Assembly (NCBI GenBank): GCA_963768075.1
Contig: CAVYHD010000051.1
Location: 310,001-374,000 of the forward strand
Source: QHXW01 sp963768075
GTDB taxonomy: Bacteria; Acidobacteriota; Terriglobia; Bryobacterales; Bryobacteraceae
Direction: 5' to 3'
DNA: 64,000 nt
The notes under the pieces were generated by a model that was given only the letters and a program-made list of their open reading frames with translations, was not told where the DNA came from and made no database searches. Made by a program: the position numbers and the translations under genes. Position 1 is the first letter of the stretch, and each line of letters opens with the position of its first letter. This document shows, one piece after another, positions 40,201 to 50,438 of the stretch.

Positions 40201-43200
40201 ATGAAAGCAAGGTTTATCGTAGCCGCAGGAATTGTCTTTCTATTCGGTTGCAGGAAATCCGGGCCTCCGTATTCCACCGAAGAGGCGATGAAGCGATTTC
40301 AACTGCCGCCAGGCTTTCGAATTGAGCTTGTCGCCTCGGAACCGGACATCGTCAGCCCAGTCGCCTTGGCGTTCGATGAGCGCGGCCGCATGTTCGTTGC
40401 CGAGATGCCGGAATATCCCGATCTCGAAAGAGCCGCTCGGAAAAATCACGGTACTCGAGGACGTGAACGGGAACGGTCGGTTCGAAAAAAGCGCCGTGTT
40501 CGCGGATCATTTTCATTTCGTCCACGGCATGCTGCCCTGGAAAGGCGGCCTGATCGTCACAAGCGCGCCAGATATTCTTTATGTAGCGGATTCCAGAGGC
40601 GGCAATCAAGCCAACGTACGCAAAGTGTTGTTGACCGGTTTCGCCCAAGTCAATCCGCAGCTTCGCGTCAATACACCTTTATACGGCATCGACAATTGGA
40701 TCTATGCTGCTTATCCCAAGTTTGGCGGGGGAAACCGTTTCAAAGAGTTTAGCAATTTCGGTGAACCGATCCATTTTCCCGGCCATCCCGAAGTCCCAGC
40801 TCAAGACGTATTTTCCAAGGGCATGGACATTCGTTTCAAACCGGACGAGGTGAAACTGGAGCCGGTTTCGGGCAACTCGGAATTCGGATTGACATTCGAT
40901 GCCCGGGGCCATCGCTTCACGTCGTTTAATAACAAGCACATCGAAGAGGTTGTGATAGAGAATCGATATCTGGTCCGCAATCCGTACTTCACTGTGGAAT
41001 CGGCCGTCCTGTCGACGTCGGACCACGGAGATGCTGCGCAGGTTTATCCGATTACTGAGAACTCCTCCGAAAGGGACCTCCGCGAGACTTCCGAATGGTC
41101 GGAAATCGGGCACTTTACATCAGCTTGCGGGCAATCCGTTTACACTGGGGGCAGTTTCCCCGAACCCTATAACAGCGCTTACTTCATTTGCGAGCCGGTG
41201 AGCAATCTCGTGCACTGCGACCGCCTCACGCCTCATGGCGCTACATTCGCCGCGACCAGGATGTTGGAAAAAAAGGAGTTTCTCGCCTCGAAAGATAGTT
41301 GGTTTATGCCGGTATTTACCACCGTTGGCCCGGATGGCGCTTTGTATGTGGTCGATTTTTATCGGAAGGTCGTCGAGCATCCGGAGTGGATTCGGAAGGA
41401 TTTGGTAAACGATACCAAGCTGTTCGATGAAGGCAAGGACAGGGGGCGAATCTACCGTATTGTGTGGGACGGCAGTCCCAAAATGCCTAGGCCAAGACTC
41501 AACGAGGCCACCTCGTCGGAACTGGTGCGGCAATTGTCCAATCCGAATATGTGGTGGCGGTTGACCTCCCAGCGGCTCCTGGTGGAACGGCAGGATAAAT
41601 CGGTGATCGCCGAACTGCAAAATCTGGCACATGACGGGACGGCAGCCGAAGGCAGGATGCATGCACTTTGGACATTGGATGGGCTCCATGCGCTGGACTC
41701 GGGGTTGGTATTGGCCGCACTCGATGACAAGAGCCCGGCCGTCCGGGAGCAAGCAGTGCGGCTATCCGAGCACTACCTCTCCGATGCGAAGATCGCTGAC
41801 AAGTTGTCGCAAATGACTGCCGACCCGGATGGTTTTGTCGAGTTCCAGGTGGCTTGCACGCTGGGCCAATTGCCGCCCGCGAAGTCGTTTGAACCGCTCC
41901 GTAAGATTGCCATGGGACATGTACAAGATCCCTGGTTTCAGCTTGCTGTCTTGACGGCCGCGGCGGACGACGCCGACCGCTGGCTCCGGGCTACGGTCCA
42001 GGACGAGAATTTCACCGGTGTGCCCGATGAGGGCAAAGGTTTATTCCTAAAGCGAATTGGAGGAATTATCGGTGCGCGGCAGAAAAATGACGAGATGCAG
42101 GAGGCCCTGAATCTCGTCGGCCGGAATCCGCGAAAGGACAGCGAGTGGTGGCGGGTGGCGAGCCTTCAGGGACTCGCGGATGGAATCAAACACGGCGCCG
42201 AGGGCAGAATGAAACTATCGGCCGGCGTGCAGTCCAGCCTGTTGGCACTGGTCGACGCGCCGTCAACCCAGATTAGTAACGCCGCTTTGGATGTTGCCAC
42301 GAATGCCGAGATGGCGGAGTCTCCATCCTTGCGGACGTTGATACAGCGCTCATCGAAATTAGTCCGCGACCCGCAGGCCTCGTCTGCTGTGCGTGCTCGT
42401 GCGGCCCGTATCTTGGGTCTCGATCCGACTCAATCCACCATGCCACTGTTGGCGGAATTCTTGAGCCCCAAGGAACCGCAGGATGTACAACTTGCGGTAG
42501 CGCGGGCTCTGTTGGCGCTCCGGCAAGCCAAAGCGGCGGGACTGGTGATCGAGAACTGGTCGATGTATACAGCTCCCGTGCGCGACATCGTGCTTGCGGA
42601 TTTGTTGCGGCAACCCGATCGCGTGGTCATGTTTCTGGACGCGACCGAAGCGGGGAAAGTGCCGCTTAAGTCGTTAAGCCGATCGACGCTGGGAAAACTG
42701 TATGTGGTGGGGATGCGCGACCCCAACGTAGCTCGTCGTCTGGAGGGGTTCTTCGCAAGAATGTCGAGCGACCGCAGTGCGCTAATCCAGAAATATGAGG
42801 CCGCGCTCAAGTTGAGCGGCAACGCCCAAAGCGGGATGGAAGTGTACCGCAAGAATTGCTCTGACTGTCACCAGATTGGAAATATCGGTGTTAAGCTCGG
42901 TCCGGATCTGGCAACAGTCACGAACCAGAGCAAGGAAGAACTGCTGACGAATATCCTGGACCCTAATGCAAACATCGCCGCCGGTTACGAGGAATACATG
43001 ATTCGGACCAGTGATGGGGAGATCATCACCGGGGTGATGGCGAATCAAAGCGCCACGGCCGTAACATTGCGTCGCAGGAAGGGTGAGCAGGACACGGTGT
43101 TGCGAAGCAACATCGCGGAATTAAGGGCCCTGACCGTTTCGGCCATGCCGGAGAACCTGGAAGAAGGGATCACGGTCCAGCAGATGAGCGACCTGCTGGA

Positions 43201-43264
43201 GTTTCTCAAAACATTGGGGAGCGACAAAACCGCGAATACACACGCCGACGTTGCCACGAACTAA
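40201..43264 (+). pseudogene. Membrane-bound dehydrogenase / cytochrome c (PVC-type) lipoprotein with a frame break
   Basis: Two frames join into a ~1020-residue protein. Frame one from ATG 40201 has a lipoprotein signal (MKARFIVAAGIVFLFGCRKS) and FQLPPGFRIELVASEPDIVS, PVALAFDERGRMFVAEMPEY. It is interrupted at the AAA of 40427-40429; removing one A gives PDLEEPLGKITVLEDVNGNG and continues the second frame. The second frame holds the beta-propeller (FVHGMLPWKGGLIVTSAPDI, GPDGALYVVDFYRKVVEHPE), HEAT-like repeats, and a C-terminal heme site (NCSDCHQIGNIGVKLGPDLA). Such proteins of Planctomycetes and Acidobacteria are thought to oxidise sugars or related compounds. The break is either real decay or a sequencing error. 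Confidence 0.8.
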
Positions 43265-43293
43265 AACCAGAAACTGGCGGGAGAAGAATTCGC

Positions 43294-43322
43294 TTGACAT
43301 TCTCAAGGCCTTGGCATAGCCT
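43294..43322 (+). promoter_or_regulatory. Sigma-70-type promoter of the TonB receptor gene
   Basis: TTGACA (43294-43299, full match) and TAGCCT (43317-43322, weak) are separated by 17 bases in the 146-base gap before the receptor gene. The predicted leader is about 80 bases long. Confidence 0.45.
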
Positions 43323-43410
43323 GCTTAGAAACCTGGTCGGACCACAACAGTCCACGGCCATAGCTCTTATACGCTTCGGTAATTCATACACTCAGGGAGG
43401 TGTCCGGTTT

Positions 43411-46400
43411 ATGTTACGAGCCGCCAAACTATTTGTTTGTTGTTGGTTTTGTGTGCTGTCGGCGTGGTCGCAGGACACGGCGACCATTGTAGGGGTGGTG
43501 ACTGATCCTTCGGGTGCTTCGATTGCGGGCGTGCAGATCCGGGTCGCAAACGTCCAGAAGGGATTCGTACGGGACATAACGACGGATTCCGCCGGGGCAT
43601 ACACGGCGGCCAAGATCCCGATTGGCAGTTATACGGTAACCGCACAGGCGCAGGGGTTTGAAAAGATGTCCAACTCCGGAATCGAGTTGACGGTCGGGCA
43701 GACCTTGCGAGTCGATATCCAGATGCGCCTCGGCACCGGGGCACAACAGGTCACCGTTGCGGCCACTGTGGCTGGTGTGGAGACGGAGACCGGCACGATT
43801 TCCGACGTGATTACGGGCTCGCAGGTCACACAGCTCAATCTGAACGGGCGCAACTTTACGAACCTGGCGGTTCTGATTCCCGGGGCAGCTCCGGGCAGTT
43901 ATGACCCATCCAACGTGGGTGTTCTCGCCTCTTCCGGGATTTCGTTCAACGGAGCGCCGGTGCAATACAACAGTTGGGAGATCGATGGTACCAATAACAC
44001 CGATCAGGGCGCCGGCGGCACGGCAAACATGGTTTATCCAAACATCGACGCCATTGCCGAGTTCCGGATTTCCACATCGAAATACGACGCGTCTTATGGA
44101 AAGAATGCCGGTGCGCTGATCGAGGTGGTAACAAAGTCGGGGACCAACAAGTTTCACGGCACCCTGTTCGAATTTGTGAGGAATGATGCCTTCGATGCGA
44201 ACGACTGGTTTCTGAACCGTGAGATTCTGGGGCCCGGAGAGACGGCGCCAAAGACTCCTCTGAAGCGCAATGACTTTGGCTTCACGCTCGGCGGCCCGGT
44301 ATTCATTCCCCATCACTACAACACGGATAAGTCTAAAACGTTTGTCTTCTGGTCAGAGGAATGGCGTAAAAATCGGCAAGGTACTGTCATCAACCAACCA
44401 GTTCCGACGATGCTGATGCGGCAAGGCAACTTTAGCCAATGCGATCCATCGTCTTCCAACTATAATTCCGTGGTTGCATCGAATTGCGTTGTTCCGATGA
44501 ACCCGAGTACGAAAGCGCCGTTTCCTGGGGACATCGTACCCATAACCCCCGACGGGGCCGCCCTGCTCAATGCACTGATACCGCTTCCAAACAGTGGCAT
44601 CGACCAATACACGGCGGCTAACAGTTTGCCAACGAACTTTCGGGATGACATTGTGCGGGTCGACCAGAATTTCGGCAACAAGAATACTCTGTTCTTCCGC
44701 TATATCCAAGATTCGTACGATCAAACATACGTTCCCACGTTGTGGTCAAACGCGAACTATGACACCGTAAACACGAAATGGACGAGCCCTTCCAAGTCCG
44801 CGGTTGCTCACCTGACGAGTACTTTGAAACCAAACTTGATGAATGAGTTTGTGGCAAGTTTTTCCGCGGATGTGAACACCGTGCATCAGTCACCGGGCGT
44901 ATCTTCGCCCGCTAACTCCGTGGACAAGCCTTCTTCGTGGTCAGCTTCGACGCTGTTCCCAGGAAATGCAAGCAACCCCCTGATCCCTGGTATTCAGATC
45001 TGCGGTGGGTTGCCGTTCTGCACCGCTGAGTCAACCGGGTATGACTACTTTTACTGGGGGCCCATTGTTACTCTGAAGGACAATGCTGTTTGGACCCACG
45101 GTACCCACAATGTGAAATTCGGCTTTTATCTTCAACACAGCCATTTGAATCAGACAACAGATTCGGGCAGTGCGCAGGGAATGTTCTCTTTCAGTAATTC
45201 GGCGCCGAATAGTACGGGAAATGCGCTGGCTGACATGTACCAGGGCGAAATCGCGAATTACACAGAATACGGGCGAGTAATCAACGGTCAACTGGTTGGT
45301 GGCTACCCAGAAGGGCATTGGGTGCAACGAGACTTTGAGCCATACGTGCAGGATGACTGGCATGTTACATCGAGGCTGACTCTGAATCTTGGTGTGCGCT
45401 ACTACTTACCAACGCCTTACCACGATATCTCGGCGCGGTCGTTGGATTCGACCTTTTTGCCGAATCAGTATAGCTTGGCTGCGGAAGCACAGATTGACGC
45501 CAACGGAAATCTAGTTCCAGGTAGTGGACAGAACTATCTAACGACTGGGAACGGACTGGTGGCTTGCGGAACAGGTGGAGTTCCCTTGGGCTGCCAGAAA
45601 ACTTTCTACGGCGGCTTTGGCCCTCGATTTGGGTTTGCTTGGGATCCCACGGGGACCGGGAAGACCGCGATTCGGGGAGGATACGGGATTTCGTACGACG
45701 TTTCGAACGGAAATGAAGGGGCGTCGGGCTTCTTCGGGAATCCTCCGGAAGCTGCCGCTCCCACGGTTTACAATATCAGCGGGTACAACAACATCGTAGG
45801 CGGCACGATTCCACCTACGAGCATGACGATCGTTTCCTATAACCCGAAATTCCCGAGCATGCAACAATTCAGCTTAGGTGCTGAACATCAGTTTGCCGGC
45901 AACAATTTCTTGAGTGTGAGTTATGTTGGAAGCTTGGGTAGACATCTCGCCCGCAACCAAAATATAAATGAAGTGCCACTGAATTCCACAACCCAGTATG
46001 TCCCTGCTTTAGCGGGAGATCAGGGTTGCACCGCCGCCGGGATCTGCAATGTCCAGCAGGTGCTGATTAACAACATAGCTCCAAATATCTATTTCGCCCC
46101 TTACCGGGGATATACGACGATGAATGTTCGCGAATGGTCGGGCGATTCCAATTACAACTCTCTGCAAGTGAATTTTCGTCATAAAGTCGGCTATGGCTTG
46201 ACGTTCCAAGCGGCTTACACTTGGTCACATACAATTGACGACGTTGGGGATCCAGGCGTTAATGATTTTGATCTTTCGCGCTGGAGGGCCACCTCGAGCT
46301 TGAATCAGGCGCAGATTCTGGTCATGAATTACATTTACGCCTTGCCCTTCTTCGGCCATTCCAGCCATACATTTACCCGTAACGCTCTGGGTGGTTGGGA

Positions 46401-46932
46401 AGTTAGTGGAGTTACTAGTTTCCTCACAGGGACGCCTCTCGACTTCAATTGCGGAATTGCCGGACTTAGCAGTGGAGTTGGAGGGCCAGTCCGGTGTAAT
46501 TCGCTTGGTCCTCTGACTGTGCAGAAGGGCGTAACAGATGATCCGCAGTTTGGGCCGACGGCAACGTGGTTCAATCCTGCCGTCATCGGTCAAATTACAA
46601 TCCCTCAACTTGCGGCGAACAATGAACTGGGCATGTTCGGCAACCTGGGACGCAACGTTTTGACTGGCCCAGGGCGCAATAACTGGGACCTTGCTCTATT
46701 GAAGAATATCTCGGCTCCGTGGTTCGGGGGGGAGAAAGCCTCAATCCAATTTCGCGCGGAGTCCTTTAATACCTTCAACCATCCGCAGTGGAGCGGGGTG
46801 AATATAGGTTGCGGTAGTCAAACGCCGGCGGGTCAGCCGTGCAGTGGAAACCAGAATAATCTCGGGAACGGCGAAGTGAATAGCGCTTGGCCGGCGAGAA
46901 TCCTACAGCTCGGGCTGAAGTTCATTTTCTGA
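43411..46932 (+). CDS. TonB-dependent receptor with carboxypeptidase regulatory-like domain
   Basis: ATG 43411 follows GGGAGGTG and gives 1173 residues, with a signal peptide (FVCCWFCVLSAWSQ). Residues about 20-110 form a CarboxypepD_reg domain (TIVGVVTDPSGASIAGVQIR, YTAAKIPIGSYTVTAQAQGF). The plug follows (GISFNGAPVQYNSWEIDGTN, YPNIDAIAEFRISTSKYDAS, YGKNAGALIEVVTKSGTNKF), then a long beta-barrel ending in aromatic LGLKFIF, needed for barrel assembly. This Oar/SusC-like class is expanded in Acidobacteria and imports oligosaccharides or other large substrates using TonB. The neighbouring GntR/LacI regulator, dehydrogenase-like and PSD1/DUF1501 genes suggest a carbohydrate substrate. Confidence 0.93.
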   Translation: MLRAAKLFVCCWFCVLSAWSQDTATIVGVVTDPSGASIAGVQIRVANVQKGFVRDITTDSAGAYTAAKIPIGSYTVTAQAQGFEKMSNSGIELTVGQTLRVDIQMRLGTGAQQVTVAATVAGVETETGTISDVITGSQVTQLNLNGRNFTNLAVLIPGAAPGSYDPSNVGVLASSGISFNGAPVQYNSWEIDGTNNTDQGAGGTANMVYPNIDAIAEFRISTSKYDASYGKNAGALIEVVTKSGTNKFHGTLFEFVRNDAFDANDWFLNREILGPGETAPKTPLKRNDFGFTLGGPVFIPHHYNTDKSKTFVFWSEEWRKNRQGTVINQPVPTMLMRQGNFSQCDPSSSNYNSVVASNCVVPMNPSTKAPFPGDIVPITPDGAALLNALIPLPNSGIDQYTAANSLPTNFRDDIVRVDQNFGNKNTLFFRYIQDSYDQTYVPTLWSNANYDTVNTKWTSPSKSAVAHLTSTLKPNLMNEFVASFSADVNTVHQSPGVSSPANSVDKPSSWSASTLFPGNASNPLIPGIQICGGLPFCTAESTGYDYFYWGPIVTLKDNAVWTHGTHNVKFGFYLQHSHLNQTTDSGSAQGMFSFSNSAPNSTGNALADMYQGEIANYTEYGRVINGQLVGGYPEGHWVQRDFEPYVQDDWHVTSRLTLNLGVRYYLPTPYHDISARSLDSTFLPNQYSLAAEAQIDANGNLVPGSGQNYLTTGNGLVACGTGGVPLGCQKTFYGGFGPRFGFAWDPTGTGKTAIRGGYGISYDVSNGNEGASGFFGNPPEAAAPTVYNISGYNNIVGGTIPPTSMTIVSYNPKFPSMQQFSLGAEHQFAGNNFLSVSYVGSLGRHLARNQNINEVPLNSTTQYVPALAGDQGCTAAGICNVQQVLINNIAPNIYFAPYRGYTTMNVREWSGDSNYNSLQVNFRHKVGYGLTFQAAYTWSHTIDDVGDPGVNDFDLSRWRATSSLNQAQILVMNYIYALPFFGHSSHTFTRNALGGWEVSGVTSFLTGTPLDFNCGIAGLSSGVGGPVRCNSLGPLTVQKGVTDDPQFGPTATWFNPAVIGQITIPQLAANNELGMFGNLGRNVLTGPGRNNWDLALLKNISAPWFGGEKASIQFRAESFNTFNHPQWSGVNIGCGSQTPAGQPCSGNQNNLGNGEVNSAWPARILQLGLKFIF

Positions 46933-47045
46933 CGAAACTCGGTTCGCTGGCCAGTGACACGCCGGAAACGTGACCTGTGCAGCCAAGGGCTTCCCAGACG
47001 AGCTCCTGAATTGGTTGGGCCGTACTGTCGTCCAAAGAGTTGTGA

Positions 47046-47073
47046 TTGGACGGCCGGGCGGGGCTCATATACT
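47046..47073 (+). promoter_or_regulatory. Possible promoter before the PSD1 gene
   Basis: TTGGAC (47046-47051) and TATACT (47068-47073) are separated by 16 bases in the 250-base gap between the TonB receptor and the PSD1 gene. A leader of about 105 bases would result. No other gene is supported in this gap. Confidence 0.4.
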
Positions 47074-47184
47074 CTCTGGTCCAATGGATGCCGAAGGCCT
47101 CGTAGACTTGGATCATCTGACGGAGGAGTATAAGCCATCAGTGGCCAAGAGGTTGAATGCAGCTTACAGAGATTGGTCAATAGA

Positions 47185-50100
47185 GTGAAAAATGAGGCAA
47201 TGTGGATAAGCGCCCTATCTGCCCTACTGGTTGTTTCATTGGCTGCGGATGTATTCGCGGTGCGGTTGATGGCGCAGGCACTCCCCAAACCCGGCTTGAC
47301 CGCCGATTTTCAACGAGAGGTCCGGCCCATCCTCTCCGACAACTGCTTCCGATGCCACGGTCCCGACAAGAACACTCGTATGGTGGACCTCCGGCTGGAC
47401 ACGAAGGAAGGCGCTTTCGGAGAACGGAAGAACGGCAGGCCCATTGTGCCCGGCAAACCCGAGGAGAGCCTTGTCTATCAGCGCATTACGGCGTCAGCCG
47501 CGGCGCGCCGTATGCCCCCGGAGTATTCGCACAAAACGCTCAACGCGAAGCAAATCGAAATCATCAACCGCTGGATCCGGGAGGGCGCGACGTGGAAGGA
47601 GCACTGGGCTTTCATAGCGCCGGTGCGTCCCGAACCGCCTGCTATGGAGATCCCGTGGGGGCGCAACCCGATTGATCGATTCATCCTCGCCAGGCTGGAA
47701 CGAGAGGGATTGCAACCGGCCCCGGAGGCGGATCGCCGCACTCTCATTCGCCGCCTTTCGCTTGACCTCACAGGTCTGCCGCCAGAACCGCCGGAAGTCG
47801 AAGCATTCGTCAACGCTACTTCACCTGACGCCTATGAAAGACTCGTCGACCGGCTGCTCGAGTCTCCGCACTACGGGGAGCACCGCGCCCGTTATTGGCT
47901 GGATGCGGCCCGTTACGCCGATACGCACGGGCTTCATGACGACAACTATCGAGAGATGTGGCCCTATCGTGACTGGGTAATTGAGGCGTTCAATCGCAAT
48001 CTGCCTTTCGATCGCTTTACCGTCGAGCAGCTCGCCGGTGACCTGCTTCCCAAGGGCACACTCGCACAGAAGGTTGCATCTGGCTTTCTGCGCTGTAATG
48101 TGAGCACGAGTGAGGGTGGCGCCATTGTAGAAGAAGTCGCCGCCATGTACGCCAAGGACCGCGCCGATACGACCGGAACGGTATGGCTTGGGCTCACGGT
48201 GGGATGCGCCACCTGCCACGATCACAAATTTGATCCGATCTCACAGCGGGAATACTACTCACTGACTGCATTCTTTCGCAATCTTACCGAATATCCACTG
48301 GACGGGAATGTCCCGGATACTCCGCCGTCCGTGATAGTGCCGCGTGCCGAGGATCAAAAGCGTTGGGAGGAAGTCACTGAGCAACGCGCGAGCTTGCGAC
48401 AGATTCTGGCCGAAGCCAAGGTGAACCGACGTGCCGCATTTGAATCGTGGCTCAAGCCCCCGGGCCGGCGCTCCCTGTTAATGCCATTTGGCGCCACCTC
48501 GCGTGTGCTGGAGCTGACCGTGAGCAACCGCGTGAAACTGATGCGGAAAGGCCGGCCACAACCAATCGCGTTGCCGGCTGGAGTAACGGTGGGCGAGGGA
48601 GTAAGCGCGGCTGGGGCGGCATTGCATTTCGGCAAAAAGTCCTTTGTCACTCTGCCGAATGTTCAGGAAATCGACGCGGACAGGCCGTTCACGATTTCCA
48701 CTTGGGTGTACCTTCCTAAGGAGAAGGGGAGTTATGTCATCGCGAGCCAGTTCGAGCCCGCGCCCAAAGAAGAGCCGAAGGACGGCCGCGACCGGAGGCG
48801 TGGCTGGACAATCGAGTTCGGCAACGAGGGGCCTTCCATTAGACTGGCCGGGGAAAATCGCGCCTACATCAGCGCCGCACCGGTGGGCAACTACGAGCTA
48901 AGAGGAGAAAACTGGTACCACCTTCTGTTCACGTACGATGGAAGCCGCGAGCGCGAAGGCCTTGCGATCTATGTAAACGGCAGAATCCTCAACACCCAAG
49001 GAACGGGTCAAGATCTTGATCCGTTGCGGAGCAGCCCGCGGACCACGGCGCCGCTGCACTTGGGTAACGACGACAAGAAATATTTTGAAGACGGCGCCAT
49101 CGCAGAGTTTCGTATCTTCGACCGCGAAGTAGATGAGCGGGAAGCGGAACTGTTGTCCCTGTGGAACACGATCTCTGTCGCGAGCGCGAAGAGCACAGCC
49201 CAGCTCACCGGCGGGGAGCGGGAAGCGCTCGATGTCTATTACCTCTATAGGCGAGACGCTGCCACCCGTGCGACACTGGACCGTCTTCGCAAGGTCGATG
49301 CCGAACGGCGCCTCATCGCGCGGCGGGCGGCCACTACGCTCGTGATGAACGAACGCCAGGATGCAAAGCCCATGGCCCACGTGCTTTATCGAGGGCAGTA
49401 CGATCAGTTACGCGACGAAGTAGAGCCGAATGTCCCTGCGGTTCTGCCATCCATGTCGGAATCTGTGCCGCGTAACCGGCTCGGCCTCGCACAGTGGTTG
49501 ATTGATTCTTCCAATCCGCTCACCGCACGTGTGGCCGTGAATCGCTTTTGGCAAGAGGTGTTCGGTATCGGCATTGTCAAGACGTCGGAAGACTTCGGCT
49601 CGCAGGGCGAAGCGCCCTCTCACCCGGCATTGCTCGATTGGCTCGCCGTCGAGTTTCGGGAATCGGGATGGGATGTCAAAAAGCTGTTTAAGCTCATCGT
49701 GACCTCTTCGACTTATCGGCAGTCGGCGGTTACCACCGAGCAGAAACTCAAGGCCGATCCCGACAATCGACTTCTCTCGCGAGGACCGCGATTCCGCATG
49801 GATGGCGAAATGGTTCGTGATTACGCACTCAAGGCCAGCGGACTCCTTGTACCTGCCATCGGCGGGCCAAGTGTCAAGCCCTACCAACCCAGCGGTATCT
49901 GGGAGGCCGTCGCAATGCAACCCAGCAACACGCGTTTCTACAAGCAGGACCACGGCGACAAGCTCTATCGGCGGAGCCTTTATACATTCTGGAAGCGCAG
50001 CGCCCCACCAGCATCCATGGATATTTTTAACGCTCCCACCCGGGAGAGCTGCACGGTGCGACGTGAGCACACCAACACGCCGCTGCAGGCGCTCGTGACA

Positions 50101-50421
50101 ATGAATGACGTTCAGTTCTTCGAGTCGGCGCGCACGCTTGCGCAGCGCGCTCTGATGGCCGCGCGTGGCGATTTCGATCGTGAATTGGATTTCATGGCCG
50201 TACGTCTGCTTGCGCGTCCGCTTGACGGCAGGGAACGGGACATTGCCAAAGGCGCCTACAGCGACTACAAGAATTATTACGCCGTACACGCGGAAGACGC
50301 GCGCAAGGCGATTTCCGTCGGCGAGTCCGAGGCCGATGCAAGACTGCCCGTTCCTGAGCTTGCCGCCATGACCATGCTAGCGAGCCAGTTGCTGAATCTC
50401 GATGAGGTTCTTAACAAGTAA
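47185..50421 (+). CDS. PSD1 / DUF1549-DUF1553 cytochrome-containing protein with LamG domain
   Basis: GTG 47185 gives MKNEAMWISALSALLVVSLA, a signal peptide, and 1078 residues; TTG 47173 and ATG 47200 are alternatives. A Planctomycete-type cytochrome domain comes first (DNCFRCHGPDKN, heme-binding CxxCH; MPPEYSHKTLNAKQIEIINR). DUF1549 follows (NPIDRFILARLEREGLQPAP, RRLSLDLTGLPPEPPEVEAF, YADTHGLHDDNY), with a second CxxCH in GCATCHDHKFDPIS. A LamG-like domain occupies about residues 500-660 (RPFTISTWVYLPKEKGSYVI, LHLGNDDKKYFEDGAIAEFR). DUF1553 ends the protein (RLGLAQWLIDSSNPLTARVA, NRFWQEVFGIGIVKTSEDFG). It lies 17 bases before its usual partner, DUF1501. These pairs are linked to polysaccharide use, but their reaction is unknown. 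Confidence 0.93.
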   Translation: MKNEAMWISALSALLVVSLAADVFAVRLMAQALPKPGLTADFQREVRPILSDNCFRCHGPDKNTRMVDLRLDTKEGAFGERKNGRPIVPGKPEESLVYQRITASAAARRMPPEYSHKTLNAKQIEIINRWIREGATWKEHWAFIAPVRPEPPAMEIPWGRNPIDRFILARLEREGLQPAPEADRRTLIRRLSLDLTGLPPEPPEVEAFVNATSPDAYERLVDRLLESPHYGEHRARYWLDAARYADTHGLHDDNYREMWPYRDWVIEAFNRNLPFDRFTVEQLAGDLLPKGTLAQKVASGFLRCNVSTSEGGAIVEEVAAMYAKDRADTTGTVWLGLTVGCATCHDHKFDPISQREYYSLTAFFRNLTEYPLDGNVPDTPPSVIVPRAEDQKRWEEVTEQRASLRQILAEAKVNRRAAFESWLKPPGRRSLLMPFGATSRVLELTVSNRVKLMRKGRPQPIALPAGVTVGEGVSAAGAALHFGKKSFVTLPNVQEIDADRPFTISTWVYLPKEKGSYVIASQFEPAPKEEPKDGRDRRRGWTIEFGNEGPSIRLAGENRAYISAAPVGNYELRGENWYHLLFTYDGSREREGLAIYVNGRILNTQGTGQDLDPLRSSPRTTAPLHLGNDDKKYFEDGAIAEFRIFDREVDEREAELLSLWNTISVASAKSTAQLTGGEREALDVYYLYRRDAATRATLDRLRKVDAERRLIARRAATTLVMNERQDAKPMAHVLYRGQYDQLRDEVEPNVPAVLPSMSESVPRNRLGLAQWLIDSSNPLTARVAVNRFWQEVFGIGIVKTSEDFGSQGEAPSHPALLDWLAVEFRESGWDVKKLFKLIVTSSTYRQSAVTTEQKLKADPDNRLLSRGPRFRMDGEMVRDYALKASGLLVPAIGGPSVKPYQPSGIWEAVAMQPSNTRFYKQDHGDKLYRRSLYTFWKRSAPPASMDIFNAPTRESCTVRREHTNTPLQALVTMNDVQFFESARTLAQRALMAARGDFDRELDFMAVRLLARPLDGRERDIAKGAYSDYKNYYAVHAEDARKAISVGESEADARLPVPELAAMTMLASQLLNLDEVLNK

Positions 50422-50438
50422 CAAACTGGAGACCTGTC

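Noticed and set aside
43317..43334. Possible second sigma-54 promoter (TTGGCATAGCCTGCTT) before the TonB receptor
   Set aside because: Spacing between GG and GC is 8 bases instead of the required 10.
46970..47188. Possible 72-residue protein between the TonB receptor and PSD1 genes
   Set aside because: There is no ribosome-binding site, it overlaps the PSD1 start region, and the sequence has no recognisable fold; the TATACT at 47068 inside it is better explained as a promoter.
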